This document shows positions 26,915-34,578 of a stretch of 44,305 nucleotides of DNA, piece by piece. Positions within the stretch are counted from its first letter, which is position 1; the number at the start of each line of letters is the position of its first letter. Position numbers and translations under genes: made by a program. This DNA is from Limisphaera sp. (lineage in GTDB: Bacteria > Verrucomicrobiota > Verrucomicrobiia > Limisphaerales > Limisphaeraceae), in NCBI GenBank assembly GCA_025057755.1, contig JANWVC010000031.1, positions 1 to 44,305 on the forward strand, read 5' to 3'. A model generated the notes under the pieces. The model saw only the letters and a list, made by a program, of their open reading frames with translations, had not been told where the DNA came from and ran no database searches.

Positions 26915-27657
26915 GCAGCGATTAAGAACAGGGTTGTGTAGACCGCAGCATACAAACCCGCCACAGCAAATGCGCCCCAGGCCACCGGCGGATGCTCATG
27001 AATCAATAGGTCTCGAACATCAAAGAGTTCCAAGTGGGGCAGTGCAAAATACAGTCCATACAGCAATGCCCCCCACAGGCCGGGCATGGAACCAGCGATG
27101 ATATTTAAATGACCGGCCAGCAGCAGAATGCCGGTGACCACGATAAAACAAAGGGTGCTATTGACCGAGGGCGCACTGAACAGGAGCGACCCTAAGATAG
27201 CCATGCTTACCACCACGGCCAACATCATCCAGTGCAACCAAAATGCCTGGAACCCGAGTAGCCACGAGCTTGGCGCGCCCTGGAACGTCCCCACCAAGAG
27301 ATAAAACCCATAAAAGACTGCCAAGGCTAGTCCGGTTGCGAGCCATACACCTAAAAATTTGCCCATCACCACCTCGCCCCGACTCACCGGTTTGGCCAGC
27401 AACGGAAAAATCGTACGGCTTTCACGTTCCGCCGGGATTTGGCGTGCGGCGGTGACAACTGCGATGACGAGTGCAGAGATCCATATGAGCAACAGGGTCA
27501 CCTCGCGCAAATACCGCACCATGCGAAGATCCTCAAAGAACTGAATGGACGCCAGCAACAAGGTGATCAAGGCCGTCAGCACAAAAAGGACGTAAAAATC
27601 CTTGCGCCGATATAACTCCCGGATGACGACCCCGGTCAATGCCATGCACCGTTTCAT
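26878..27657 (-). CDS. ABC-2-type transporter permease
   Basis: A 259-residue integral membrane protein with about six hydrophobic segments (DFYVLFVLTALITLLLASI, LLIWISALVIAVVTAA, LATGLALAVFYGFYLLVG, MMLAVVVSMAILGSLLF, FIVVTGILLLAGHL, LYAAVYTTLFLIAAWWLF). The cytoplasmic stretch RQIPAERESRTIFPLLAKPV with GEVVMGKFLGVW is the coupling region typical of ABC-2 exporters. The start overlaps the ATPase stop by 4 nt, and its 3' end overlaps the TPR gene. With the ATPase it should form an exporter; the cargo is unknown. Confidence 0.92.
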   Translation of the reverse strand: MKRCMALTGVVIRELYRRKDFYVLFVLTALITLLLASIQFFEDLRMVRYLREVTLLLIWISALVIAVVTAARQIPAERESRTIFPLLAKPVSRGEVVMGKFLGVWLATGLALAVFYGFYLLVGTFQGAPSSWLLGFQAFWLHWMMLAVVVSMAILGSLLFSAPSVNSTLCFIVVTGILLLAGHLNIIAGSMPGLWGALLYGLYFALPHLELFDVRDLLIHEHPPVAWGAFAVAGLYAAVYTTLFLIAAWWLFRKKPLST

Positions 27658-28418
27658 GCTGCCAAACTCGTGGGATAACCAATGATGCGCAAAAACACTT
27701 GTTCCAGATTGGCTTGATGACTTCGAACCAGCTCTTCCACTCGTCCCTCTACCTTGAGCTCCCCTTGATGGACAATCGCCACTCGATCACATACGGTTTC
27801 CACCTCACCTAATTCATGGGAGGAGAAAAAGACCGTCTTCCCTTCATTCTTAAGTCGCTGAATGATTTCCCGAACCTTCATCCGCCCCAGCGGATCCAGC
27901 CCGCTGGTGGGCTCATCCAAAATCAAAAGATCTGGATCATTGATTAAAGCCTGGGCCAGCCCCACTCGCTGCTGCATCCCTTTGGAATAATGCTTCAAGG
28001 GACGCCTGCAGGCGTGATCCAGCTCGACCAGTTTCAACAGTCGCTGGATTCGTCGGTCTGCCTCCACGCTGGACAAGCCAAAGAGTCGTGCATAGAAGCG
28101 TAGAATCTCCTCCGCCGTCAAAAAGCGGTAGTAATAGGTCATTTCCGGCAAATATCCGATGCGTTGACGCGCGATCGGCTCTTTGACGTTCACCCCAAAC
28201 AAGAAGGCCTCTCCACCCGTAGGATGCACAAACCCCAGTAGAACATTCATCGTGGTGGTCTTGCCTGCCCCATTGGGACCCAAAAATCCGAAAACTTCGC
28301 CGGGATAAACCCGCAAGCTGAGATCCTTGACCGCCACTTTTGGAAGCTCTCCCCTCCGGTTTGGGGGATACTCTACTCGCAAATGCTCTATCCTCAGGAT
28401 CGGTTCCACGCCCCACAT
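27654..28418 (-). CDS. ABC transporter ATP-binding protein
   Basis: A 254-residue ABC-2-type ATPase. It has Walker A GPNGAGKTTT, Q-loop region GYLPEMTYYYRFLTAEE, signature YSKGMQQRVGLAQA (a variant of LSGGQ), Walker B LLILDEPTSGLDP and switch SSHELGEVE. It is the first gene of a three-gene operon with the permease and the TPR protein, as overlapping stop/start codons show. Upstream is a 451-bp divergent intergenic region that must contain its promoter. Confidence 0.95.
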   Translation of the reverse strand: MWGVEPILRIEHLRVEYPPNRRGELPKVAVKDLSLRVYPGEVFGFLGPNGAGKTTTMNVLLGFVHPTGGEAFLFGVNVKEPIARQRIGYLPEMTYYYRFLTAEEILRFYARLFGLSSVEADRRIQRLLKLVELDHACRRPLKHYSKGMQQRVGLAQALINDPDLLILDEPTSGLDPLGRMKVREIIQRLKNEGKTVFFSSHELGEVETVCDRVAIVHQGELKVEGRVEELVRSHQANLEQVFLRIIGYPTSLAA

Positions 28419-28869
28419 ACGAAGCAGCTTCTATGCCCAAGAGAAAACCCGGGCACAATGTATCGACACGTTAGAACTTCCTGCAAAACCGGTGGTTATA
28501 CCGTGCGGGGCCGACCCTGGTCGTTAAATCCGGCAAATCTTGCCTAATTTCGAGCAAGCACTGTCTTGGTTTGGAGCATCGGTGGCTGTCTGACTATGGA
28601 CGAACCAGCGCGGGTCTCCTGCGACAATTGGCGGATGGGATAGAAGGTCTATCTTCCGAAACCAACTTCGCGAGCATGCTTCAACGCGTCTTTTAAATTG
28701 CTCGGTTGCGCCGGAGAGGGCCCGACGGCATGGATGTATGCCCACCTACCGCTTCGGATACCGACGATATTGTCCACAGAGGGTGTGTGCGGAGGTTTGT
28801 CCATCGGGAACAGATGCAGACTTCCGCCGGGCATTGCCAAAGACTCGTACATTCTTATAGTGAGCTTGC
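28419..28869. other. Divergent intergenic region, no supported gene
   Basis: This lies between the ABC ATPase (minus) and a secreted hypothetical protein (plus). A 67-codon minus-strand frame (28649-28852) has no motif or ribosome-binding site. I see no clear riboswitch, repeat or terminator. Confidence 0.5.
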
Positions 28870-29436
28870 ATGCAGCGAAGCGAGCGGACTTGGAACTGGG
28901 TTTGGATGATCTTTCTGAGTGCGAGTCTCCTGCAAAGCCCCGCTCAAATTTACAAAGTTCTTCCCCAGTATTTGGATCTCCAAGGACGAGCTGCGTTGTC
29001 GCCCAGCTTGTTCGACCGAGACTCCTATCAAGCGCAACTTCGAAGGAATCCCGAGCAGCGTGGTTCGATGCGCTTTCAGATTCTGTGGCGGCCTCCTGGT
29101 GGCAATGGGACAGAAACCCGGCTGCGCATAGAACTGCAGGGCCTGACGCGGGCCGGTCTGCCGCAGGAGTACACCATTGATTTGACCATGCCTGAAGCCC
29201 GGAAACGCCGGCAGTGGACCTCTGTGCGTCTCAGTCCAGAGACTTTTCACGAGCTGGGGGACGTCGTGGCTTGGAGAGTCACCCTTTGGAGCGGGGAAAC
29301 CCTTGTGTCCGAACAAAGATCCTTCTTATGGACAGAGAAAGCCTCTCCGAAGGATGTTGCTCCAGGCCGGTCGAAACGGTCACGACTGGCCCCAGACGCA
29401 AGCACACCTGTGGGCATTCGGCCACCAGCATCGTGA
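28870..29436 (+). CDS. Secreted hypothetical protein
   Basis: A 188-residue protein. The N-terminus MQRSERTWNWVWMIFLSASL...SPAQ looks like a signal peptide. The remainder is predicted beta-rich (SMRFQILWRPPGGNGTETRL, LRIELQGLTRAGLPQEYTID, AWRVTLWSGETLVSEQRSFL) with a basic, Pro-rich tail. I recognise no family. The beta strands and length suggest an envelope or export accessory protein. The DUF4230 gene follows after 32 bp on the same strand, so the two are probably one operon. Confidence 0.7.
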   Translation: MQRSERTWNWVWMIFLSASLLQSPAQIYKVLPQYLDLQGRAALSPSLFDRDSYQAQLRRNPEQRGSMRFQILWRPPGGNGTETRLRIELQGLTRAGLPQEYTIDLTMPEARKRRQWTSVRLSPETFHELGDVVAWRVTLWSGETLVSEQRSFLWTEKASPKDVAPGRSKRSRLAPDASTPVGIRPPAS

Positions 29437-29468
29437 CGGGAGAACTAATCCACACTCGAATTGCAGCT

Positions 29469-30068
29469 ATGCACGCGCTGAGAGGATTTGTACGAGGTCT
29501 TTTGTTCATCTTGTGGTTCGCAGCAGGGCTGTTAATTGGTTCTCAGTATCAACGCTGGCTGGGGCTGGAAGAAGGTCCGCGGATCCGCACCAACGCGGCT
29601 ATTCTCCAACAGGTTCAATCCATGGCTCAACTCGTTACCATCCGATATGTGCTGGAAAAGGTGGTCTTGACTGAAGACACCAAGTGGTACGGTCAAAACC
29701 GGCTTTTACTGTTGGCCCATGGAGTTGTCAAAGCCGGCGTTGATCTCGCCCGAGTTCAAGCCGATGACATTGAAATCCACGGGGATCGTCTTCGTCTTCT
29801 TCTTCCCCTGCCACGTGTGACCGACGCGTATCTGGATGAGTCGCAAACGCGCGTCGTAGATCGGGAAACTGGTTTGTTACGGAGCTTTGACAGGGAGATG
29901 GAGCAAATGGCCCGACAAACCGCACTGCGGGAAATTCGGATGGCGGCCCACGAGGCGGGGATTTTGCGAGACGCAGAAGAACAGGCCAAAATACACCTCA
30001 CCCGGTTCTTCCAAAATGCCGGCTTCCGTGAAGTGGAGATTCAATTCCGGCGGCCGGGGTCGGCTTAA
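29469..30068 (+). CDS. DUF4230 family protein, membrane-anchored
   Basis: A 199-residue protein with one N-terminal membrane segment (GLLFILWFAAGLLIGSQYQ). The extracytoplasmic part matches DUF4230: LVTIRYVLEKVVLTEDTKWY, GQNRLLLLAHGVVKAGVDLA, LPLPRVTDAYLDESQTRVVD, and AHEAGILRDAEEQAKIHLTR near the end. The function of the family is unknown. The frame is open further upstream to 29214, inside the preceding gene, but ATG 29469 directly precedes the anchor. Confidence 0.88.
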   Translation: MHALRGFVRGLLFILWFAAGLLIGSQYQRWLGLEEGPRIRTNAAILQQVQSMAQLVTIRYVLEKVVLTEDTKWYGQNRLLLLAHGVVKAGVDLARVQADDIEIHGDRLRLLLPLPRVTDAYLDESQTRVVDRETGLLRSFDREMEQMARQTALREIRMAAHEAGILRDAEEQAKIHLTRFFQNAGFREVEIQFRRPGSA

Positions 30069-30384
30069 TACCGGACGGAGTTTCAGACTCGGCTGCGCTT
30101 GGCAACGATGCGCGGGCCCGACGCGTTCTCCGGGAGCGAGATTGAGACGTCTGCTGAAGCAACTTTAAAACCCGCAGACGTACCGGCCACTCGTTTGCAC
30201 CTGTCGGGCCATCGACGAAATCCACATCCAGGCGCCGTCGCTGCAGGCCAACCGGCCACTCTGCATTCCAGTAGAGCCAATCGTCGGAGCTTGCCTGCCC
30301 TGTCCGGCCAGGCTGGCGATCCGCCATGATCTGGCTGTAGCGGATCTCCTGCAGAAACGTGGACAGATGCAGTTTTGTTGCCAT
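29998..30384 (-). CDS. Possible small hypothetical protein
   Basis: A 128-residue frame starting MATKLHLSTFLQEIRYSQIM, followed by DDWLYWNAEWPVGLQRRRLD, then an Arg/Ser-rich helix and a Pro-rich tail. The start reads like real protein, but there is no family match, no convincing ribosome-binding site, and its last 71 bp run antisense over the end of the DUF4230 gene. Either a lineage-specific gene or an accidental frame. Confidence 0.35.
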   Translation of the reverse strand: MATKLHLSTFLQEIRYSQIMADRQPGRTGQASSDDWLYWNAEWPVGLQRRRLDVDFVDGPTGANEWPVRLRVLKLLQQTSQSRSRRTRRARASLPSAAESETPSGIKPTPAAGIESPLHGSRHFGRTG

Positions 30385-31035
30385 ACCCGACGCCAAACAA
30401 AACGGCAGGAAGCATGCCAGGAGATTGGGGAGAGCTTGACTTTAGTTCAGAGCATTTTGAGCACCACAGGTTCTATCATCCCAAGGGCCTAAAATCCGCC
30501 ACTGGCCGGACTTTTGGTGCCTCATTTAGCATCAAGCAATCTTGGCTTCATCTGCCTAAAAGCGGGACACCGTTGACTCTTCCCTGGTCACGGATTCGCA
30601 TTCTGCCATCTAACTCGTTGACCTCTTTTCCCAGTGGTTGGGCCTCGCTTGAACCATCACAAAGCATGAGCCCTTCCAAAATCGATCCCATTGGATTGCG
30701 GACGGAAGAAGCAACTATCCTGCCTTGCACCGCTGCTTTCCAGGTCCATGACGCCTACCCCCTATGAAGGTGGGGGTCATTAGTCGCAACTTGGATGGCA
30801 TGACAGCCCTGCGACGAGTCAAAAAACAGACGCTCGTCGAGGCGCTGGGCACCTTACAGGCTGCAAGCCGATTCTTCGGCCCCGATAGCAGGAGTTGGCT
30901 TGTTGGCTTCTGGAGCTTTTGTACATCCGCCACGTGAGCAATTCTCAAGGTCCACCCTGGACCATTCCTTCTTGCTGGGAAGCGCCTCCGTGGCAAAACA
31001 ATTGGCGAGGTCGTTGGTTCCCGCCAGCAGGTCGG
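30385..31035. other. Long intergenic stretch, no supported gene
   Basis: About 650 bp downstream of gcvT. Short frames occur on both strands, but none has a coherent protein-like sequence. A GC hairpin at 30754-30774 (ACCCCC/GGGGGT) has no T-run after it. No RNA gene is recognised. Confidence 0.5.
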
Positions 31036-32154
31036 TTACGACTTTCGATAGATCGGGCGCGCCACGATTTCGGCTGCGAAACGATGTTGCCGAATCTCGA
31101 TTTCGATGCATCCCCCTACGAGAGCCTGAGACCGTGGTAAATATCCCAAACCGATGCCCATGCCGAGACACGGGCTAAGGGAACCGCTGGTGACCTGTCC
31201 TATCGGCGCGCCATCCTGCCAGATCCGATATCCAGGCCGGGGCGGAGGTGTGCGCCCCATCATTCGGAAGGCGATGCAGGCCCGAGGCCATCCCTGCAGT
31301 CTTTGCTGCTCCAATGCGGTGCGACCGATAAAATCGCCTTTCTCCATGGCCACAAATCGGTCCAATCCAGCCTCCCAAGGTGTAGTGCATTCGTCGATGT
31401 CCTGACCGTACAGGGGGTATCCCATCTCCAGACGCAACGTGTCCCGTGCGCCCAAACCACACGGCGTGGCGCCCCGAGCCAACGCGCTCTGCCAAAGCGC
31501 CACGATCGATTTGTCCGGTCCCAGGATTTCGAATCCATCTTCGCCAGTGTAACCTGTTCGAGAAATCAAAACGCCGGAACCGGCAAAAGGGAAACCCGCG
31601 ATCTGGTTCTTCCTTAATTGACTGGGCCGTTCCACGCGGGTGCCGGATAAAGCGGGAGCTTCCACACATTGATCCATCAGTTCCGCTGCGCGAGGCCCCT
31701 GGATGGCCACGGCAGCATAGTTGTGCGACGCATCGGTCACGGCCAATTCCTCCACGGGGGCAAAAGCATGGGCTTTCTCTCGCAACCATGTGGCATCCGC
31801 CAGAGTTCGCGCGGCATTGGTAACCAGCAGAAACACCTCCTCTGAAAGTTGAAAGAGGTACAAGTCATCCAAAATGCCGCCATGGTCATGACACATAAGT
31901 GTGTATTGACCACGTCCCGGCTCGAGCCGGTTCACGTCGTTGGTTAGGAGGCGATTAAGAAACCGCTGTGCAGATGACCCGCTCACCACCACTTCGCCCA
32001 TGTGAGAAATATCGAAGATGCCGACGGCCCGCCGAACTGCCAGATGCTCCTGGACAATCCCGACAAATTGTAAGGGCAACTCCCAGCCTGCAAAGGGCAC
32101 GATGCGTGCGCCCAGCCGTTGATGCTCCTCAAACAAAGGAGTTCGCTGTAACAT
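31036..32154 (-). CDS. gcvT: Glycine cleavage system aminomethyltransferase (T protein)
   Basis: A 372-residue protein, full length. GcvT transfers the aminomethyl carbon from lipoyl-GcvH to tetrahydrofolate, releasing ammonia. It starts MLQRTPLFEEHQRLGARIVP with FAGWELPLQF, then GIFDISHMGEVVVSG, LLTNDVNRLEPGRGQYTLMC, ISRTGYTGEDGFEI and ARDTLRLEMGYPLYGQDIDE. It lacks the KGCYxGQE motif of the related YgfZ, so GcvT is the better call. ATG 32154 is 11 nt after the parA stop; an in-frame TTG at 32172 would overlap parA. gcvH and gcvP are not in the window. Confidence 0.94.
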   Translation of the reverse strand: MLQRTPLFEEHQRLGARIVPFAGWELPLQFVGIVQEHLAVRRAVGIFDISHMGEVVVSGSSAQRFLNRLLTNDVNRLEPGRGQYTLMCHDHGGILDDLYLFQLSEEVFLLVTNAARTLADATWLREKAHAFAPVEELAVTDASHNYAAVAIQGPRAAELMDQCVEAPALSGTRVERPSQLRKNQIAGFPFAGSGVLISRTGYTGEDGFEILGPDKSIVALWQSALARGATPCGLGARDTLRLEMGYPLYGQDIDECTTPWEAGLDRFVAMEKGDFIGRTALEQQRLQGWPRACIAFRMMGRTPPPRPGYRIWQDGAPIGQVTSGSLSPCLGMGIGLGYLPRSQALVGGCIEIEIRQHRFAAEIVARPIYRKS

Positions 32155-32164
32155 GGGAACAAAC

Positions 32165-32980
32165 TCAGACAAGTCCCTCCGCCTTCCTTGGATGAGCTGC
32201 CTGCAAACGCGCTAAGCGGGCTTGCATTTCCTGAGCCAACACTTCGTAAGCAGCCGAAGCACTGCTATAAGGATCGTACTCAATGATCGGCTTACCGAAA
32301 CTCGGGGCTTCAGCCAAACGCGTGGTGCGGGGAATGAGCGTTTCAAAAACCAGATCGCCAAAAAAGCGGCGCACCTCTTCCACCACTTGATTCGCTAAGC
32401 GCGTGCGACTGTCGTACATGGTCATTAGGATTCCGATGAGCTGAAGCTGTGGATTCAGCCCATTTTCGCGAACTTGGTTCAGGACTTTTTGCAAGGTGGA
32501 AATACCCTCAAGGGCGTAATACTCGCACTGCAGTGGAACCAGTACTCCCTGCGCAGCTGCAAACGCGTTTATGGTCAGTAATCCAAGAGAGGGTGGGCAA
32601 TCGATGAGGATCAATTGATATTGTTGCTTCCGCAGCACCGGTTCGAGGGCCTTTTTCAGCCGTATCACGTTTTCATCTGCACGCGCCAGTTCGACCTCGG
32701 CCCCACACAAGTCCAACTCGCTTGGGATCACGTCCAATCCGGCAAACCGTGTCGACACAATTTGTGAAGCCGGGTCGGTCGAACCCAACAACGCTTGGTA
32801 AATGCTGCTTCCTGGTTTTTTTTCAATGCCCAATCCGCTGGTAGCATTGGCTTGGGGATCAAGATCCAACAACAATACCCGCATCCCCAGCCTCCCCAGA
32901 CACGCTGACAGATTGATCGCGGTGGTCGTTTTCCCCACGCCGCCCTTCTGGTTCGCCACCGCAATGACCGTCGTTGACAC
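32165..32980 (-). CDS. ParA/Soj-family chromosome partitioning ATPase
   Basis: A 271-residue deviant-Walker ATPase. VIAVANQKGGVGKTTTAINL (Walker A from about residue 11), LLDLDPQANATSGLG (Walker A') and LILIDCPPSLGLLT (Walker B) are all present, with QCEYYALEGISTL typical of chromosomal Soj/ParA. In the family, ATP-dependent dimers bind DNA and are driven by ParB for origin segregation. GTG 32980 was chosen because family similarity starts there; the frame is open to 33067 but the extra residues are not family-like. No parB lies next to it, which is unusual; gcvT follows immediately instead. Confidence 0.92.
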   Translation of the reverse strand: MSTTVIAVANQKGGVGKTTTAINLSACLGRLGMRVLLLDLDPQANATSGLGIEKKPGSSIYQALLGSTDPASQIVSTRFAGLDVIPSELDLCGAEVELARADENVIRLKKALEPVLRKQQYQLILIDCPPSLGLLTINAFAAAQGVLVPLQCEYYALEGISTLQKVLNQVRENGLNPQLQLIGILMTMYDSRTRLANQVVEEVRRFFGDLVFETLIPRTTRLAEAPSFGKPIIEYDPYSSASAAYEVLAQEMQARLARLQAAHPRKAEGLV

Positions 32981-33330
32981 GAGGCTCGGTGTATCGCATG
33001 CCCGACGCTCTTTCAAGCGAGAGGTTACAACTCTGGAGCTGAAAAGAAAGGGCAGCGGCCAACGCAACGAGCCATGGGAACCATCTTCCAGGGCCCGCGG
33101 GTCTGTCCAAAGCCCCGCTTCAATTGCACTTAACCGGCCGACCGATTAAGGCCATCGGAAAACTACGTTCAAGGGAGACAATGCAATCCGTTTGCCAGCA
33201 CGCTGTCTCGCAAATTCCAAGAACAAGCCGGCGATTGGCCAAGTTCGTCCTGACTGTTCATAAAACTCACCCGCGCCGTCAGACACTGGCATGCATGCAA
33301 ATCTCGGCGCACTAAGGGAGCCCGGCCACT
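32981..33330. other. Intergenic stretch upstream of parA, no supported gene
   Basis: 350 bp between the end of the DUF4340 gene and the parA start. It must hold the parA promoter unless the upstream operon reads through. On the minus strand a TTGAAC hexamer lies near 33168 with TTAATC 17 nt further on, a weak candidate only. I see no ParB-type parS site. Confidence 0.4.
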
Positions 33331-34578
33331 TCACTCGAGACCGGGGACCTGCGTCCACACGTTTTCGTTTGGCTCACCTTCTTGCTCCCCGTTCTGGTTT
33401 TCGGACTCTACCCGACTTGCTTGATCATCGGCACCAGCCGGTTTCGAAGACGAAGTTAACATCTCGTGGCGTGGTTTCAGCAGGGAGTCGAACGTCCAGC
33501 TAGATACCTGATAAATCCAGCCCTCCAGCTTTCTTTCCTGCGCCAACTTTTCGACCAATTTCTCTCGCTTTTCCTTGAATTCCCGATCCAAGCGCTCCTT
33601 ATCTTCAGGCTTTTCGTCTGCGCCCGGTGTTCGTTCCTGGGGCAAATCGGCCTTCACTGCTACGCGAAGGTAATAATTTTGGTTGGTCTGAGGACTGATC
33701 GTCATTTCGTACGTGAAATGATCGAAGGTCTCCACATACACCCTAAAAGGACGGTCCAAGCCGACGCTGGCCGGGGAGGTGTCTGGAGCCAAGACATCCA
33801 TGAAAGATGGCCAACTGAGGCCACTCGTGGCACTCGTGGCTTTAGAAACATCCAACGCTTGGCCCGGTTCAGCATCCACCAGTTGCCATGTATCGGTCTC
33901 TTTCTCGCGTCGGATGCTCCACGAATTGGTGGCATCTGGGAATTCAACCCGGATCAACCTGGGTCGTTCGATCTTGAAGAAGTCCTTGCTAATCCAGAGT
34001 TCGGGACGAGCCTCTATATGGGAGAGGGCCTCTGAGATCATGACCGCACGGTTCGTGGCAGCAAGGGACATCACCCATCGACCTGCCGGGAAACTGTCCT
34101 CGCCGGCATTCCCAAAGCCTGCGGCAGAAGCGCGCGATTGCGTCTTACCGAGCAGTAGGCCGCCTACACGCTTGCCCTGTGCATCCATGAACTCCACCAA
34201 CACGGCAGCGTTGGTTCCCTCATTCGGTGGCAACAAGGATAACCGGCCCAGTTGGGAGGGGCCTACCTCCTCGACCTGCACCGCCTTCAATTCAGACGCT
34301 TTCAAGATCCAGTCACCAATCTGCTGGAAGTTGGCCGGATAATCCGCCCGTTCACGCACCCGCCACAAGCCCTCCTTTTTGACCAGGTTGAGCTCCTGGG
34401 TCCCTTGAAGGATGCGAACATGCGCGATGTCGTTAATGGGGAGGCCCGGCAACAACTTGGCTTCCTCTGCGGAATGGCCCTGCCGCCAGGTCCGGATTTC
34501 TTGACGATACAGCCAGTATCCGGCCCCGCCCAGCACAACCACCAATCCCAACAACAAAGCAAACTGTTTCCGGTTCAT
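33331..34578 (-). CDS. DUF4340 domain protein of a GldG-type ABC cluster
   Basis: A 415-residue protein. The N-terminal anchor is MNRKQFALLLGLVVVLGGAG, followed by an extracytoplasmic beta-rich DUF4340 domain (LPGLPINDIAHVRILQGTQE, EGLWRVRERADYPANFQQIG, LLLGKTQSRASAAGFG), a charged linker (ADEKPEDKERLDREFKEKRE) and LEGWIYQVSSWTFDSLLKPR. Its ATG overlaps the TGA of the GldG-like gene (ATGA), so the two are translationally coupled. Family members occur almost always beside GldG-type ABC genes; their biochemical role is unknown. Confidence 0.9.
   Translation of the reverse strand: MNRKQFALLLGLVVVLGGAGYWLYRQEIRTWRQGHSAEEAKLLPGLPINDIAHVRILQGTQELNLVKKEGLWRVRERADYPANFQQIGDWILKASELKAVQVEEVGPSQLGRLSLLPPNEGTNAAVLVEFMDAQGKRVGGLLLGKTQSRASAAGFGNAGEDSFPAGRWVMSLAATNRAVMISEALSHIEARPELWISKDFFKIERPRLIRVEFPDATNSWSIRREKETDTWQLVDAEPGQALDVSKATSATSGLSWPSFMDVLAPDTSPASVGLDRPFRVYVETFDHFTYEMTISPQTNQNYYLRVAVKADLPQERTPGADEKPEDKERLDREFKEKREKLVEKLAQERKLEGWIYQVSSWTFDSLLKPRHEMLTSSSKPAGADDQASRVESENQNGEQEGEPNENVWTQVPGLE

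Noticed and set aside
28649..28852. A 67-codon minus-strand frame in the divergent intergenic region
   Set aside because: No motif, no ribosome-binding site and no match to a family I know.
30754..30774. GC hairpin as a terminator
   Set aside because: No T-run follows on either strand, and no gene ends beside it.
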